Assembly: GCA_022564455.1 (NCBI GenBank)
Contig: JADFLK010000154.1
Coordinates: 1 to 5,847 of the forward strand
Source of the DNA: Bacteroidota bacterium
GTDB lineage: Bacteria > Bacteroidota > Rhodothermia > Rhodothermales > Rubricoccaceae
Direction: 5' to 3'
DNA: 5,847 nt
Positions 4,999 to 5,847 of this stretch are shown here, one piece after another. The position numbers were made by a program, and so were the translations under genes. Numbering within the stretch: the stretch's first letter is position 1; every line of letters starts with the position of its first letter. The notes beneath the pieces are model-generated. The model had not been told where the DNA came from. It ran no database searches and saw nothing but the letters and a program-made list of their open reading frames with translations.

Positions 4999-5847
4999 AT
5001 GCTCGACCCCCAGTTCATCCGCGACAACCTCGACCTCGTTCGCAAGGCGATTACCGATAAGAACGCGGGCGAGGCTGATCTCGTGGACCAGTTCATCAGA
5101 GCCGACGAACAGCGCCGCGATTCGCTGACGGAGTTGCAGACGATTCAGCAGCAACTCAACGAAGCGGGCAAGCTGATTGGGCCGCTGATGAAAGAAGGCA
5201 AACGCGACGAAGCTGCACCTCTGATCAAACAGACCGCACGATTGAAGGAGCAAATCAAAGCAGTCGAGGGAGCCGCGCGTAAGCACGAGGAAGCCTTCAA
5301 CCGGTTGATGCTGGAAATCCCCAACATCCCGCACGAGTCCGTGCCGGTAGGGCTGACACCGGAGGAGAACAAGACCGTGTTCGAGTGGGGCGAGAAGCCC
5401 TCGTTCGATTTTGAACCCAAGCCCCACTGGGAGTTGGCTGCACAGCACGGCCTAATCGACTTCGAGCGTGGCGCCAAGGTGACGGGCGCGGGATTTCCGT
5501 TCTATATCGGAAAAGGTGCGCGCCTTCAGCGGGCTTTGCTCAACTTCTTTCTGGATCGTGCTACAGAAAGTGGATACCAGGAAATACAACCACCTGTTCT
5601 TATCAACGAAGAATCTGGCTATGGTACCGGTCAGTTGCCTGATAAAGAGGGACAGATGTACCATATCGGAATAGACAACTTATATCTCTCACCCACTGCT
5701 GAAGTACCACTCACCAATTTATATCGAAATGTGATCCTCAAGAGCGAAGATTTACCCATTAAATTAACTGCTTATACGCCATGCTTTAGGCGAGAGGCAG
5801 GTTCATATGGTAAAGATGTAAAAGGGCTTAACAGGCTTCACCAATTC
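4999..5847 (+). CDS. serS: Seryl-tRNA synthetase, 5' two-thirds (runs off the right edge)
   Basis: The frame from ATG at 4999 is open to the last base, giving 283 residues of a usual 420-430. This class II synthetase charges tRNA-Ser and tRNA-Sec with serine. Residues 1-110 form the N-terminal domain with the long antiparallel helical arm that binds the tRNA variable loop (charged heptad-like stretch at about 31-104). It ends in the conserved LMLEIPNIPHESVPVG at 103-118. The catalytic core follows: HWELAAQHGLIDFERGAK (143-160), motif 1 around GARLQRALLNFFLD to GYQEIQPPVL (173-201), the GTGQLP loop (209-214), serine-binding TAEVPLTN (233-240) and motif 2 FRREAGSYG with GLNRLHQF (263-283). Motif 3 lies outside the window. 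Codon use changes sharply near codons 180-195: third-position G+C is about 73% over codons 15-174 and about 37% over 195-283. The frame and motifs stay intact, so the product should be functional if the sequence is genuine. It is divergent from the lipoprotein gene. Confidence 0.95.
   Translation, partial: MLDPQFIRDNLDLVRKAITDKNAGEADLVDQFIRADEQRRDSLTELQTIQQQLNEAGKLIGPLMKEGKRDEAAPLIKQTARLKEQIKAVEGAARKHEEAFNRLMLEIPNIPHESVPVGLTPEENKTVFEWGEKPSFDFEPKPHWELAAQHGLIDFERGAKVTGAGFPFYIGKGARLQRALLNFFLDRATESGYQEIQPPVLINEESGYGTGQLPDKEGQMYHIGIDNLYLSPTAEVPLTNLYRNVILKSEDLPIKLTAYTPCFRREAGSYGKDVKGLNRLHQF

Noticed and set aside
4969..5477. Minus-strand frames of 159 and 110 codons opposite serS
   Set aside because: They are antisense to a clear SerRS coding region and lack any family signature.

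Overview
The window looks like chromosome from a moderately GC-rich member of the Bacteroidota/Rhodothermota lineage, probably Rhodothermia-like. This rests on three things. The metG product has a KLSTS signature and a C-terminal EMAP-type tRNA-binding domain. The M1 peptidase and SerRS sequences are of the type I associate with that lineage. None of the five start codons has a recognisable Shine-Dalgarno sequence. The assignment is recalled family knowledge, not a database result.

Layout from left to right. (1) Minus strand, running off the left edge: a secreted M1-family aminopeptidase. Only its N-terminal domain is present, and it appears frameshifted just after the conserved WWP motif. 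(2) A 231-bp divergent spacer with several small palindromes. (3) Plus strand: an outer-membrane lipid A 3'-O-deacylase of the LpxR family with a TTG start. (4) Minus strand: a complete methionyl-tRNA synthetase (metG), convergent with lpxR and separated from it by only 3 bp. (5) A 494-bp region without a credible gene. It holds a cluster of stem-loops and, at 4116-4163, a 48-bp double palindrome built from two inverted 24-bp units that both begin with GTAGGG. This has the architecture of a REP doublet (BIME/REPIN). (6) Minus strand: a small lipoprotein with a META/HslJ-like domain. (7) A 128-bp divergent spacer with a perfect 16-bp palindrome. (8) Plus strand, running off the right edge: the first 283 codons of seryl-tRNA synthetase (serS).

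The genes do not form one pathway. metG and serS are translation housekeeping genes. The peptidase, the LpxR-like enzyme and the lipoprotein are envelope or exported proteins. No multi-gene defence, secretion or biosynthetic system is visible.

Two observations stand out. In the REP-like doublet, all six differences between the two copies form three fully compensated base pairs. In serS, G+C falls from about 58% to about 42%, and third-position G+C from about 73% to about 37%, within one uninterrupted reading frame. That means either intragenic recombination or an assembly join.
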